Part shown: piece after piece, positions 7,501-16,156 of the stretch
Layout: each line of letters starts with the position of its first letter
Position numbering within the stretch: position 1 is the first letter of the stretch
DNA from: Candidatus Pacearchaeota archaeon
GTDB lineage: Archaea > Nanobdellota > Nanobdellia > Pacearchaeales > GW2011-AR1
Direction of reading: 5' to 3'
Assembly (NCBI GenBank): GCA_018304165.1
Contig: JAGVWS010000003.1
Span: 1-33,077 of the forward strand
DNA length: 33,077 nt
Made by a program: the position numbers and the translations under genes
Notes under the pieces: model-generated
Seen by the model: the letters and a program-made list of their open reading frames with translations, nothing else
Database searches by the model: none
Told to the model about the DNA's origin: nothing

Positions 7501-9543
7501 TCATCTGTACTCATTTCTCTCCTTGAACCTGCTTATGAATTCGGCGTTTTCTTCTCTGTCAACTATTGATGTAACCTCATAGACATCCATATCTCCCTTG
7601 ACTTTCTTTCTTGTTTTAACGGCAGGGGATGTCTTTTTATGCATTGTCTGGGATATTAACAGCTCATTTCCTGCCTCAGCTACTTCTGCTGTTTTCTTTG
7701 CCAGCGAGATGGTGTTTCCGAGGCTTGTGAACTTGAGCTTATTGGTCTGCCTGTCAATCTCAACTACTAAGTCTCCGGTATGGACTCCTACACCAAAGCT
7801 TATTTTGTCCCTGAATTTTGAATTGTGCTCTTTAAGGAGGGAAATTATTTCCTGTGCAGCTTTGATTCCGGTTATCTCATTCCTGAATGTCTTTGTGACT
7901 GAAGGAGCGAAAATTCCTATTATAAAATCGTTGACGCTGTATACCGTTCCCTTGCTTCCGGTTATTGCAGAGTTTACAGAGTTGAGGGTTTCTCTGCAGT
8001 AATCTATTTTCCTGAGATTTTGCATGTCTTTGAGTTTTACGGCAACTATTGAGCAGAGCTCCTTGATGCCTTTGATAACCAGCGAATGCTCTGCTTCCCT
8101 TGGCGTAATACGGGAAGATTTTATACCCGTGTCAGAGCCCAAGCTTTTTGCAGATGCAGAACTTACAGAAGATTCAAGGGATGGAGATTCTTTGTGCTTC
8201 CTTCTTAAAAGAGCAGATAAATTTGGCATATGAGCAAGGAATTTCTGCTTTCCAAGGCCCTTTGAAATCCCGAAGATGAATAATCCAAGAACTCCAAGAA
8301 TGAACAGCCATACTAGGGAATATCTCGATACTACAGAGGTTCCTCTTGATAAGTCCACTACTTTGACGGCGCTTCCAGTCAATGCAACTGACGAAGCGGA
8401 GAATGTTTCAACACCGTCCGTTGCAGAAACATCATAACTTCCGTCGGGCGCCTGGAGGTTGAATGTTGAAGACTCTCCTACATTAAGTTTTATCTCTAAA
8501 ACTTCTTTGTTCTCTCCAATTCCTACTTCAACATTCTTCCTGTAAGGGATATTTCCGGTGTTTGTCACCTTTAGAGTAGTGTTGATAATTTCAAAGCTTA
8601 CTTTTTCTACTTCCGGAACATAGAAGTACCTCTTTGCTGAAAAGTCGCTTAATTTTGCAGTTATCGTCCTGTAACCAGGGCTTTCGTTTAATGGAATCTC
8701 AAGAATTATATCTTCGTTGGAAAAGACAATCCTGTCGCTTATCTTTTCGTCAGCACCATCAAATAAAGAGTAGCGGGCTTGGACATCCATTGTCTGGTTG
8801 ATTTGATCGTAGATGAGGAGCCTGAATTTGTAGTTTTCGCCGGGCTTTGCCTCCTGATTTTCAATTGATATCTCAAGCACTCTCGGCTCCTGCTTCACGA
8901 AGAGATTGTTCTCAAGGAGGGCCTTGTTTGTAGTTTCTCCTTGCTTATCTCTTTCATAGACTTCGGTCTTGATGGAGTAAATGCCGGAGGGCATGTTTAA
9001 TGGAATGCTGAAATTCGTTTCAAATTTGCCGTCGACTACATTCTTTGTCAGAGATATTCCAGCTTCTGAGAATGTTATGCTTGCGAATCCCTGGACGGGC
9101 TTTCCTGTTGCTTTTACTGCATCAAGCTTCAGAACTACAGCCTCGCTCGGGTTGAATTCCTTCTTGTCCAATTCAAGGTAGGCATCAATCCTGTTGCTTA
9201 TCTCAAACGCCTGGCTTTGGGAGGAAGTGTCTGAATAAGAAGCAATGACATAACACTGCCCAAGAAGGTCGTTGATGAATGCCTTTGTTAACGGAAAAGT
9301 TTTCTTGACTATAGTTGATGAGAGGATATCGTGAGTAATTGTTACTTTGCCGTTCTCGCAGACGAGCTGCATATCAAAATAACTGTCCGACAATTCGCTT
9401 ACTGTGGCTGAAAGAGTGATTTCATCCCCTAAATTGTAAATAGATGCAGGTTGCTCAAGGAAAATCTCGGCGCTTGCAGGAGGAATAATTAGAAAAATGC
9501 CAATCAAGGCCAATAAAAGCAAAAATAATCGTATTTTCCTCAT
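7501..9543 (-). CDS. membrane protein: signal peptide, Ig-like ectodomains, TM, C-terminal class III nucleotidyl cyclase-like domain
   Basis: TM SLVWLFILGVLGLFIFGIS; cyclase-like FGVGVHTGDLVVEIDRQTNKLKFTSLGNTISLAKKTAEVAEAGNELLIS. Confidence 0.8.
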   Translation of the reverse strand: MRKIRLFLLLLALIGIFLIIPPASAEIFLEQPASIYNLGDEITLSATVSELSDSYFDMQLVCENGKVTITHDILSSTIVKKTFPLTKAFINDLLGQCYVIASYSDTSSQSQAFEISNRIDAYLELDKKEFNPSEAVVLKLDAVKATGKPVQGFASITFSEAGISLTKNVVDGKFETNFSIPLNMPSGIYSIKTEVYERDKQGETTNKALLENNLFVKQEPRVLEISIENQEAKPGENYKFRLLIYDQINQTMDVQARYSLFDGADEKISDRIVFSNEDIILEIPLNESPGYRTITAKLSDFSAKRYFYVPEVEKVSFEIINTTLKVTNTGNIPYRKNVEVGIGENKEVLEIKLNVGESSTFNLQAPDGSYDVSATDGVETFSASSVALTGSAVKVVDLSRGTSVVSRYSLVWLFILGVLGLFIFGISKGLGKQKFLAHMPNLSALLRRKHKESPSLESSVSSASAKSLGSDTGIKSSRITPREAEHSLVIKGIKELCSIVAVKLKDMQNLRKIDYCRETLNSVNSAITGSKGTVYSVNDFIIGIFAPSVTKTFRNEITGIKAAQEIISLLKEHNSKFRDKISFGVGVHTGDLVVEIDRQTNKLKFTSLGNTISLAKKTAEVAEAGNELLISQTMHKKTSPAVKTRKKVKGDMDVYEVTSIVDREENAEFISRFKERNEYR

Positions 9544-9630
9544 TTTTATTATAGTTAAAAAGAGTGAAATACCTATTTAAAACTTATGAGAGAGGAAAAG
9601 AAGTGTTAAACTATAGCCATTCGTGAGAAA

Positions 9631-9882
9631 TTATTTTTCATAAATATTTTTTCTATAACCAATTTTTAAAATGTGCAGGATTTTAGCGTTTATGTAAACA
9701 TCAATAATCACTCTATAATCTCCTACCCTCAATTTGAAGCCGGGCATGTCTTCAAGATGCTCCAAGAACCTAAAGGGATTTTCCTTACACTGCCGGATTT
9801 TATTCCAAATCCTTTCTTTTATCTCTCCGGGAAGCTTGTTTAGAAAATCTGTAGCTTTCTTATCGAATTTTAATTCATACAT
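9631..9882 (-). CDS. RelE/ParE-family toxin
   Basis: YELKFDKKATDFLNKLPGEIKERIWNKI...FKLRVGDYRVIIDVYINAKILHILKIGYRKNIYEK. Confidence 0.88.
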   Translation of the reverse strand: MYELKFDKKATDFLNKLPGEIKERIWNKIRQCKENPFRFLEHLEDMPGFKLRVGDYRVIIDVYINAKILHILKIGYRKNIYEK

Positions 9883-9885
9883 CTT

Positions 9886-10122
9886 TTACAAGCCGAGTAT
9901 TCTTTTAGCATCTTCTTCTGAGTAGAATTCTCCTTTCTTAATCCTTTCCCTTGCCTCTTTTATTTCTCTTATTGTTTTCTGACTTAATTTTGGCTCTTTT
10001 TCAACCATTTTTACTATATAAATCAATTTCCTTAGTAATTCATCATAGCTCTCACTCTTATATTGTCTAAATTCGTCAAGTTTAAACTTTGTTTCTGGAT
10101 TAATTCTAATAGTGGTCTCCAT
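9886..10122 (-). CDS. antitoxin paired with RelE-like toxin
   Basis: Short acidic/basic ORF immediately upstream of toxin; RHH-like N-terminus TTIRINPETKFKLDEFR. Confidence 0.78.
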   Translation of the reverse strand: METTIRINPETKFKLDEFRQYKSESYDELLRKLIYIVKMVEKEPKLSQKTIREIKEARERIKKGEFYSEEDAKRILGL

Positions 10123-10210
10123 ATACGAATGTATACATTGATATACTTAAACTTTTCTATTAGTCATTTTTGCAGAGAAGTTTTAAATACATAGCAAAAT
10201 AAGGAAGAAT

Positions 10211-11347
10211 ATGACAAAAAGTGAAGGGATGAAAGTTACTCCTTATGAAACGCAGGGAAGAATTGATTATGACAGATTAATAAAAGAATTCGGCGTTTCA
10301 AAACTTGATGAAACGGTTATTAATAGAGTAAAAAAGCACACCAAGGATTTGCACTTATTTTTAAGAAGGGGAGTTTTCTTCGCGCATCGTGACCTCAATT
10401 GGCTTCTTGATGAATACGAAAAAGGGAATAAGTTTTTTCTGTATACAGGAAGGGCATCATCAAGGGGAAGCAAAGTGCATTTAGGGCATTTAATACCATG
10501 GATAATGTGCAAATGGCTGCAGGACAAGTTTGGGGCAGAGATGTGGTTCCAGTTTCCTGATGAAGAAAAATTCTTTTACAAGAAGGATGTAACTTTTGAG
10601 GATACTGAGAAAGCGACACATGAAGATATGCTTGACATTATTGCTCTGGGATTTGATTCTAAGAAGACGCACTTTCTTATTGATACAAAGCATGCAGGAA
10701 TAATGTACAAAGAGGCATGCAAGGTAGCGAAGAAGATAACATTTAATACAGTGAAAGCGAGCTTTGGGTTTGATGAAAGCACAAATATAGGCTCAATATT
10801 TTACACGAGCATGCAGGCTGTTCCGGCATTTCTTCCGTCAGTAATTAAAGGGAAAAATATTCCGTGCCTTATTCCCTTAGGGGTTGACCAGGACCCCCAC
10901 TTCAGAATATCAAGGGATGTCATGCCGAAATTAGGATATTACAAGCCGGCAATACTTCACAATGTATTTCTGCCGCCATTGACAGGAATCGGGGGAAAGA
11001 TGGCGGCTTCAGGGCAGATGGAAGCGGCAATATACACCACTGACACTACGAAAGAAGTTGAGAGAAAAATAAACAAGTATGCGTTCAGCGGGGGACGGGA
11101 CACAATTGAAGAGCACAGAAAGCTTGGCGGAAATCCTGATGTTGATGTAAGCTACCAGTACTTGAGAATGCTGTTGGAAGAAAATGATGCTAAACTAAAA
11201 AAGATTTATGATGATTACAAGAGCGGAAAGATGACGACGGGAGAACTAAAAAAATACACTATTGAAAAAATTAATGCTTTTTTGAAAGAGCATCAAAAGA
11301 AGCGCGAGGGAGCAAAAAAGATTGTGGAAAAGTTTGTGTGGAAATAG
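10211..11347 (+). CDS. trpS: tryptophanyl-tRNA synthetase, archaeal type
   Basis: GRASSRGSKVHLGHLIP, WFQFPDEEKFFYK, KMAASGQMEAAIYTTDT (KMSKS region). Confidence 0.93.
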   Translation: MTKSEGMKVTPYETQGRIDYDRLIKEFGVSKLDETVINRVKKHTKDLHLFLRRGVFFAHRDLNWLLDEYEKGNKFFLYTGRASSRGSKVHLGHLIPWIMCKWLQDKFGAEMWFQFPDEEKFFYKKDVTFEDTEKATHEDMLDIIALGFDSKKTHFLIDTKHAGIMYKEACKVAKKITFNTVKASFGFDESTNIGSIFYTSMQAVPAFLPSVIKGKNIPCLIPLGVDQDPHFRISRDVMPKLGYYKPAILHNVFLPPLTGIGGKMAASGQMEAAIYTTDTTKEVERKINKYAFSGGRDTIEEHRKLGGNPDVDVSYQYLRMLLEENDAKLKKIYDDYKSGKMTTGELKKYTIEKINAFLKEHQKKREGAKKIVEKFVWK

Positions 11348-11351
11348 TGAA

Positions 11352-11927
11352 TCATCTTTCTCTGTAAAAAACATGCCTGAATTCTTTTGAATGTTCGGGG
11401 AATTCTATTTTAGTCATCCTGCCAGATTTAGACCATCCTGGATATTTTTTCATAGATTTAGCATGGTAATTAGTCTGGCCTTTGTTTATTTTTTTTCTGC
11501 TTCCATCAAGAACATCTTCGGCAGCAGTTAAGCAGACGCTCCAATTATAAGCATCAACAGATTCTGGATCCATTAGCTTCTTTCTGTTTAGGTCATCTTC
11601 ATTGAAACAGGAATACTGCCATTTCTTTAGAACAGCTTCCCTGATAGCCTCACCATTCCATCTCTTTCCGTCTCTGGCTCTGTTGAGAGCAGTAAATCCC
11701 ACAGCAAGCCTCTCTTCATAAGAGCAGTTTCTTGCCTCTCCAAAGAGCATTCTTGCAAGAATGACTTTGTCAGAGTCTTTAGAAAAGTCATCTGTTTTGT
11801 AACTAATACCTATGCTATTATCCTCTTGCGGATTGTCGTCTTCTTCCGCTCTTCTGGCGCAGCCGTCAAAGAAACTTGCTCCGTATAATAATGCTGTGAG
11901 CCCGATGAGCTTTATTGCGCAGTTCAT
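11352..11927 (-). CDS. SleB-like (Hydrolase_2) cell-wall hydrolase, putative lipoprotein or secreted
   Basis: VILARMLFGEARNCSYEERLAVGFTALNRAR...WQYSCFN; hydrophobic N-terminus with Cys. Confidence 0.75.
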   Translation of the reverse strand: MNCAIKLIGLTALLYGASFFDGCARRAEEDDNPQEDNSIGISYKTDDFSKDSDKVILARMLFGEARNCSYEERLAVGFTALNRARDGKRWNGEAIREAVLKKWQYSCFNEDDLNRKKLMDPESVDAYNWSVCLTAAEDVLDGSRKKINKGQTNYHAKSMKKYPGWSKSGRMTKIEFPEHSKEFRHVFYRER

Positions 11928-11928
11928 A

Positions 11929-12210
11929 TTAAGCAGCCTCTTTTAATTCATCAAGTTCAGAAACTCTTATCCCTCTGCCGTTTCTTAGTTCGTCGGCAGC
12001 AAATCTTAATTCTCTGTCAAGCCTGCTAAAATTAGCCATGACACTTGTTATCCTTTTATCTCTTTCATGATTTATTCCATCGTAAATTTTTACGTGGCTT
12101 CTTATATAATCTTCAAGGAAGTCTCTAAGATAACAAAGCGCTTCATATCCTACGCCTGTTCTCAATTCAGCGAAGTAGTCTTCTTTTTTCACATTTTCTG
12201 CAATTTCCAT
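11929..12210 (-). CDS. hypothetical protein, 93 aa
   Basis: ORF directly upstream of the SleB-like gene, 1-nt gap. Confidence 0.6.
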   Translation of the reverse strand: MEIAENVKKEDYFAELRTGVGYEALCYLRDFLEDYIRSHVKIYDGINHERDKRITSVMANFSRLDRELRFAADELRNGRGIRVSELDELKEAA

Positions 12211-12342
12211 AATTGATGCAGGAAAAACAACTATTTAAAGCTTTCTATTATGTTGTCTTTATTTGGTAGTTACATAATTGGTAGATTTGTATGGATTGTA
12301 AAAGTTCAGAACTTTTATAAATTGCTATTTGCTTTCATTGCT

Positions 12343-13635
12343 ATGAATAATACTGATTTTAATTTCAATTTCGGTGATAAGGTAAGACTCAAGATATCTG
12401 ACGAGGCAGTTGAAGGAACTATCTTAGAAAGCCCCGACAGCGAGTTTTATCTTGTTAAGCTGAAGAGCGGTTATAATATCGGAGTGCGAAAGGAGAATGT
12501 CAATAATGTTGCTGTTTTGGGGAAGGCGGAAGTTGTTAAGGAAAAACCTTTAGAGTTACCTAAGAATAGCCTTCCAAGAATAGACATTATAATGACGGGA
12601 GGAACAATTTCAAGCCGCGTGGACTACAAGACGGGAGGAGTTACCAGTTTAACTAAGCCCGAAGATTTCTTTAGGTTTTATCCAGAGATATTTGAAGTTG
12701 TACAAATAAACGAGGTGATGATGCCATTCATGAAACCATCGGAAAATATGGAGTATAAAGATTGGAAGGAGATAGGAGAGTGCGTTGAGAAATCATTAAA
12801 CAATCCGGAAGTTGAAGGAGTGATAATAACTCACGGAACAGACATACTTCATTATACCTCCGCAATACTATCCTTCTTTTTCCCGAAGCCAAACAAGCCG
12901 ATAGTGCTTACATTCAGCCAGAGAAGCACTGATAGAGCGAGCAGTGACGCTTCGCTTAACCTGCAGTGTGCAGCGCAGACGGCGACAAGCAATATTGCAG
13001 AAGTAGTAATAGTAGGACACGAAAACACGAACGATGACAGTTGTTATGCATTGCTTGGAACTAAAGTAAGAAAGATGCACTCAACAGCAAGAGATACTTT
13101 CAAGCCAATAAATACAGCACCTTTGGCAAGGGTATGGGCTGATGGGAAAATAGAGAAAATAACGCCATTCAGGGAAAGGTCTCCAAGAACAGAAAAGAAC
13201 GAGAAAGTTAAGGGAGATATAGTATTTAATGAAAAGATTGGAATGATAAAATTTTATCCCGGGCAAAAGCCAGAGATTCTTGAATATTATACCAAGAATT
13301 ATGAAGGATTAATAATTGAAGGAACAGGAATGGGGCATGTAATAACCGACGGAGAAAAAAACTGGATACCAATGATAAAAAAAGCAATTAATAACGGATT
13401 ACTGATATTCATGACTACACAAACAATAAAGGGAAGAACAAACAAATATGTTTATTCACCACTAAGAGAACTTAGCAAAGCGGGGGTAATCTTCCTGGAT
13501 GACATGCTCGCAGAAACAGCATTCGTAAAGCTTGGCTGGGTGATGGGGCACAAAGCATGGAAGGACAAGGAAATGATAAAGAAGAAAATGCTTGAGAATA
13601 TAAGCGGAGAGTTCAATGAGAGGATATTGAAATGA
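12343..13635 (+). CDS. gatD: Glu-tRNA(Gln) amidotransferase subunit D
   Basis: N-terminal GDKVRLKISDEAVEGTILESPDSEFYLVKLKSGYNIGV plus L-asparaginase-like MTGGTISSRVDYKTGGV, THGTDILHYTSAILSF, GTGMGHV; start chosen at MNNTDFNF. Confidence 0.93.
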   Translation: MNNTDFNFNFGDKVRLKISDEAVEGTILESPDSEFYLVKLKSGYNIGVRKENVNNVAVLGKAEVVKEKPLELPKNSLPRIDIIMTGGTISSRVDYKTGGVTSLTKPEDFFRFYPEIFEVVQINEVMMPFMKPSENMEYKDWKEIGECVEKSLNNPEVEGVIITHGTDILHYTSAILSFFFPKPNKPIVLTFSQRSTDRASSDASLNLQCAAQTATSNIAEVVIVGHENTNDDSCYALLGTKVRKMHSTARDTFKPINTAPLARVWADGKIEKITPFRERSPRTEKNEKVKGDIVFNEKIGMIKFYPGQKPEILEYYTKNYEGLIIEGTGMGHVITDGEKNWIPMIKKAINNGLLIFMTTQTIKGRTNKYVYSPLRELSKAGVIFLDDMLAETAFVKLGWVMGHKAWKDKEMIKKKMLENISGEFNERILK

Positions 13636-13651
13636 GGCAATCGGAAGCAAA

Positions 13652-14158
13652 ATGTCCGTCAAAATAACTTATCTTGTTCACGGAACAACAACTGATAATG
13701 AGAAGGGATTATCAACGGGGCAGAATCAAGGAAAATTATCAGAATTAGGAAAGGATAAGTCGTTCACAACAATATTTTGTTCAGATTTAAAGAGAGCAGT
13801 AGACTCCGCAGAGATAAGCTTCAGGGATAAACATCCAATAATTCAGGACAAGAGATTGGGGGAGTGCAATTATGGAAGACTAAACGGAGCAAAAGAAGAA
13901 AAAGTAGATTATTCTAAACATATTGATGAGAAATTTCCGGAAGGAGAAAGCCTGAAGGATGTGCAGGCGAGAATTGAAAGCTTCATAAAATTCCTGAAGA
14001 GAAATTATTCTGGAAAACATGTAGCAATAGTCGCTCATAAGGCGCCGCAACTAGCAATGGAAGTTCTGACTAAGAATAAGAGCTGGAAAGAAGCAATAGA
14101 AACAGACTGGCGAAAGACAGGAAAGTGGCAGCCAGGATGGAGCTATACTGTTAAGTGA
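13652..14158 (+). CDS. histidine phosphatase superfamily protein
   Basis: YLVHGTTTDNEKGLSTG, IFCSDLKRAVDSAEI, VAIVAHKAP. Confidence 0.82.
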   Translation: MSVKITYLVHGTTTDNEKGLSTGQNQGKLSELGKDKSFTTIFCSDLKRAVDSAEISFRDKHPIIQDKRLGECNYGRLNGAKEEKVDYSKHIDEKFPEGESLKDVQARIESFIKFLKRNYSGKHVAIVAHKAPQLAMEVLTKNKSWKEAIETDWRKTGKWQPGWSYTVK

Positions 14159-14261
14159 AAATCATATTAGATGTAATCTACTAGCCAATACCCTGCACTA
14201 TTTTGATGGTAGCATTAATGATAACTTGTTCTTGTTTCAGCTTTACTTTAATAAACATTAA

Positions 14262-14510
14262 TTATTGTTCATCTTTGTGATAAAAATCTAAAATAATAAC
14301 TATATTCTCTGTTTTATTATAAGCATAAGATAACCTAAAAGGTCTGAGATAAACCTCTCTTGTTCCCTTCCGAAGGTTTCTCATTGGCTTTCCAATTTCA
14401 GGGTTTTCTCTTATTTTTAATATTAATTTTTCAATTCTATCTTTAATTGAAGCATCTTTTATTTTAGAAACTACCCTTTTGAATCTATCATCAAAATCAA
14501 CTTTTACCAT
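14262..14510 (-). CDS. RelE/ParE-like toxin
   Basis: DRFKRVVSKIKDASIKDRIEKLILKIRENPEIGKPMRNLRKGTREVYLRPFRLSYAYN. Confidence 0.82.
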   Translation of the reverse strand: MVKVDFDDRFKRVVSKIKDASIKDRIEKLILKIRENPEIGKPMRNLRKGTREVYLRPFRLSYAYNKTENIVIILDFYHKDEQ

Positions 14511-14773
14511 TTTTTCATTTCTTTAATAAAATCATCAAAATCCATTCTAGTAAACTCGCCACGATCATGCTTCTTCCAAGCTTTCTCAGTTCTTCTTGCG
14601 AATTCTAAGTCTTCTTCAAACTTCTTATCTAAATCATCAGCTCTCTTGAGTAAAATAGAGTCATTATTTTCAATAATTAATAAGGTGTCACCTTCTTTGA
14701 AAACTTTGCGCATGTTACTGGGTATAACTATCTGTCCCTTAGAGCTAACCTTTGTTGTACTAATATTTACCAT
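14504..14773 (-). CDS. AbrB/SpoVT-type antitoxin
   Basis: MVNISTTKVSSKGQIVIPSNMRKVFKEGDTLLIIE; overlaps toxin start; internal ATG preferred over the 105-aa start. Confidence 0.85.
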   Translation of the reverse strand: MVNISTTKVSSKGQIVIPSNMRKVFKEGDTLLIIENNDSILLKRADDLDKKFEEDLEFARRTEKAWKKHDRGEFTRMDFDDFIKEMKKW

Positions 14774-14872
14774 AGTAAGACATATCTTACTTGCTATATA
14801 AATCTTTCTGGTATGAAACAAAGTGAAAACAAAAGAATAAGATAAAAATAAAAAACAAATTTTTTCTACTGC

Positions 14873-15184
14873 TTACTTGCTGAAATGAAGCTCAACGCCG
14901 CCGGCCCAGCCGGCAACTATATTATAGAGCCATATTCCTATAGCTCCTCCGACGAAGTAAGCTATGGCATAGATTATGGGCATGGCTATTATCGCCCAGT
15001 ATCCCAAAGTTCCTAAATAGGGGTTTAGAGCCACTGCGTCAGGGCTTCTTGCCGCGAGGGCAAAGATTAGCCCAAGGACAAGCCCGTAGATGGCCCCTAT
15101 TATTGCCATAACTCTTGAAACAGACCAGACTCCAATCTTCTTAAGAATTTTCACCTCGCTGTTTTCTCTTGCAGTTTTTGCCAT
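14873..15184 (-). CDS. membrane protein, 103 aa
   Basis: Two to three hydrophobic segments. Confidence 0.7.
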   Translation of the reverse strand: MAKTARENSEVKILKKIGVWSVSRVMAIIGAIYGLVLGLIFALAARSPDAVALNPYLGTLGYWAIIAMPIIYAIAYFVGGAIGIWLYNIVAGWAGGVELHFSK

Positions 15185-15280
15185 GCTGGAAAAAGCAAAA
15201 ACGGCGTTATAAAGCTACTTATTAACTACCAAGTGGTTACATAGAGAAAGGTTTAAAAGGACTAATTTCATCTATAGAAT

Positions 15281-16123
15281 ATGGTAAATCCCGGCGAATG
15301 TGTAGAAAAAAAGAATAAATTTGAAATAAGGGGGAAAACACTAGATGACAAGATAGTCGTTGATAGCCTTAATGCAGTAAGCACACTTACTGATAAAGAA
15401 CCTTATTGTGTAGTCGGAGGCATAGCAACACAAACTTACGTAACTTCAGGTTTTAGAAGGTCAACGTCAGATGTTGATTTATCAGTAGGAATGCCACTTA
15501 ATTATACGCAATTTCAAAAACTCTTTGCTCCAGTAGTGGAATATTTAAGAGACCACCACTATAGCGTCTCATTTAAGAAAGGATCAAGGGCTTACGCACT
15601 GCATGTACTGGGGCCTGAAGGAGAGAGGGAGATAATTGAGGCATCAAGAAGAAACGAAGCAGCATTCTCAGCAAATGAAAATAGGCTAATGAGAGAGATA
15701 CAAAACGCGAGAAGAAAAATAGTTAATGGAGGAGACGGACTGACAGTGGTAATAGCGGCAGCAGAAGATATTATATTACCCAAATCTATGAGGACCGTAA
15801 ACTCAATGAAGAGAAACCAAGGATTTGTTTCAAGGTTTGGAAAAAATGCCATGGATTATGCAGCTAATGGAGCAAGACAAGTACTAGATGCAATTGAGCA
15901 CTTGAGGGAAGAAGCGTTGCTGAACGTAGGGGACCCAAGACTGGCGGAGGAATTAAGGTTTGACTCAGATATTTATGACATAAGATGCTTGTCAACAATG
16001 GCTGGAATAAACCCACAATATCTAAGAAACGCATTCTCGAGCTGGGAAGCACTAAGAGAGCAATCACCAGAAAGAGATACAGCAGTAAGAACTTTACTGC
16101 CATCATTCCATTTAGATGCGTAA
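15281..16123 (+). CDS. nucleotidyltransferase-superfamily protein (AbiEii-like)
   Basis: VVGGIATQTYVTSGFRRSTSDVDLSV (GG...R.T.DVDL core). Confidence 0.6.
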   Translation: MVNPGECVEKKNKFEIRGKTLDDKIVVDSLNAVSTLTDKEPYCVVGGIATQTYVTSGFRRSTSDVDLSVGMPLNYTQFQKLFAPVVEYLRDHHYSVSFKKGSRAYALHVLGPEGEREIIEASRRNEAAFSANENRLMREIQNARRKIVNGGDGLTVVIAAAEDIILPKSMRTVNSMKRNQGFVSRFGKNAMDYAANGARQVLDAIEHLREEALLNVGDPRLAEELRFDSDIYDIRCLSTMAGINPQYLRNAFSSWEALREQSPERDTAVRTLLPSFHLDA

Positions 16124-16156
16124 GATAACCTTTAATAATTCATTATTTCTTCTTAA

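Noticed and set aside
7598-9181. Plus-strand ORFs opposite the cyclase-like membrane protein
   Set aside because: Antisense shadows with no recognisable domain.
10267-10782. Several minus-strand ORFs inside trpS
   Set aside because: Antisense to a strongly supported gene, low-complexity Leu/Ser/Phe composition typical of shadow ORFs.
10211-11347. KMAAS instead of KMSKS/KMSAS in TrpRS
   Set aside because: Lys and final Ser retained; minor variation.
13652-14158. Loss of the RHG arginine in the histidine phosphatase (LVHGTTTDNE)
   Set aside because: I recall VHGTTTDNE as a common variant of this superfamily, so it is probably not novel.
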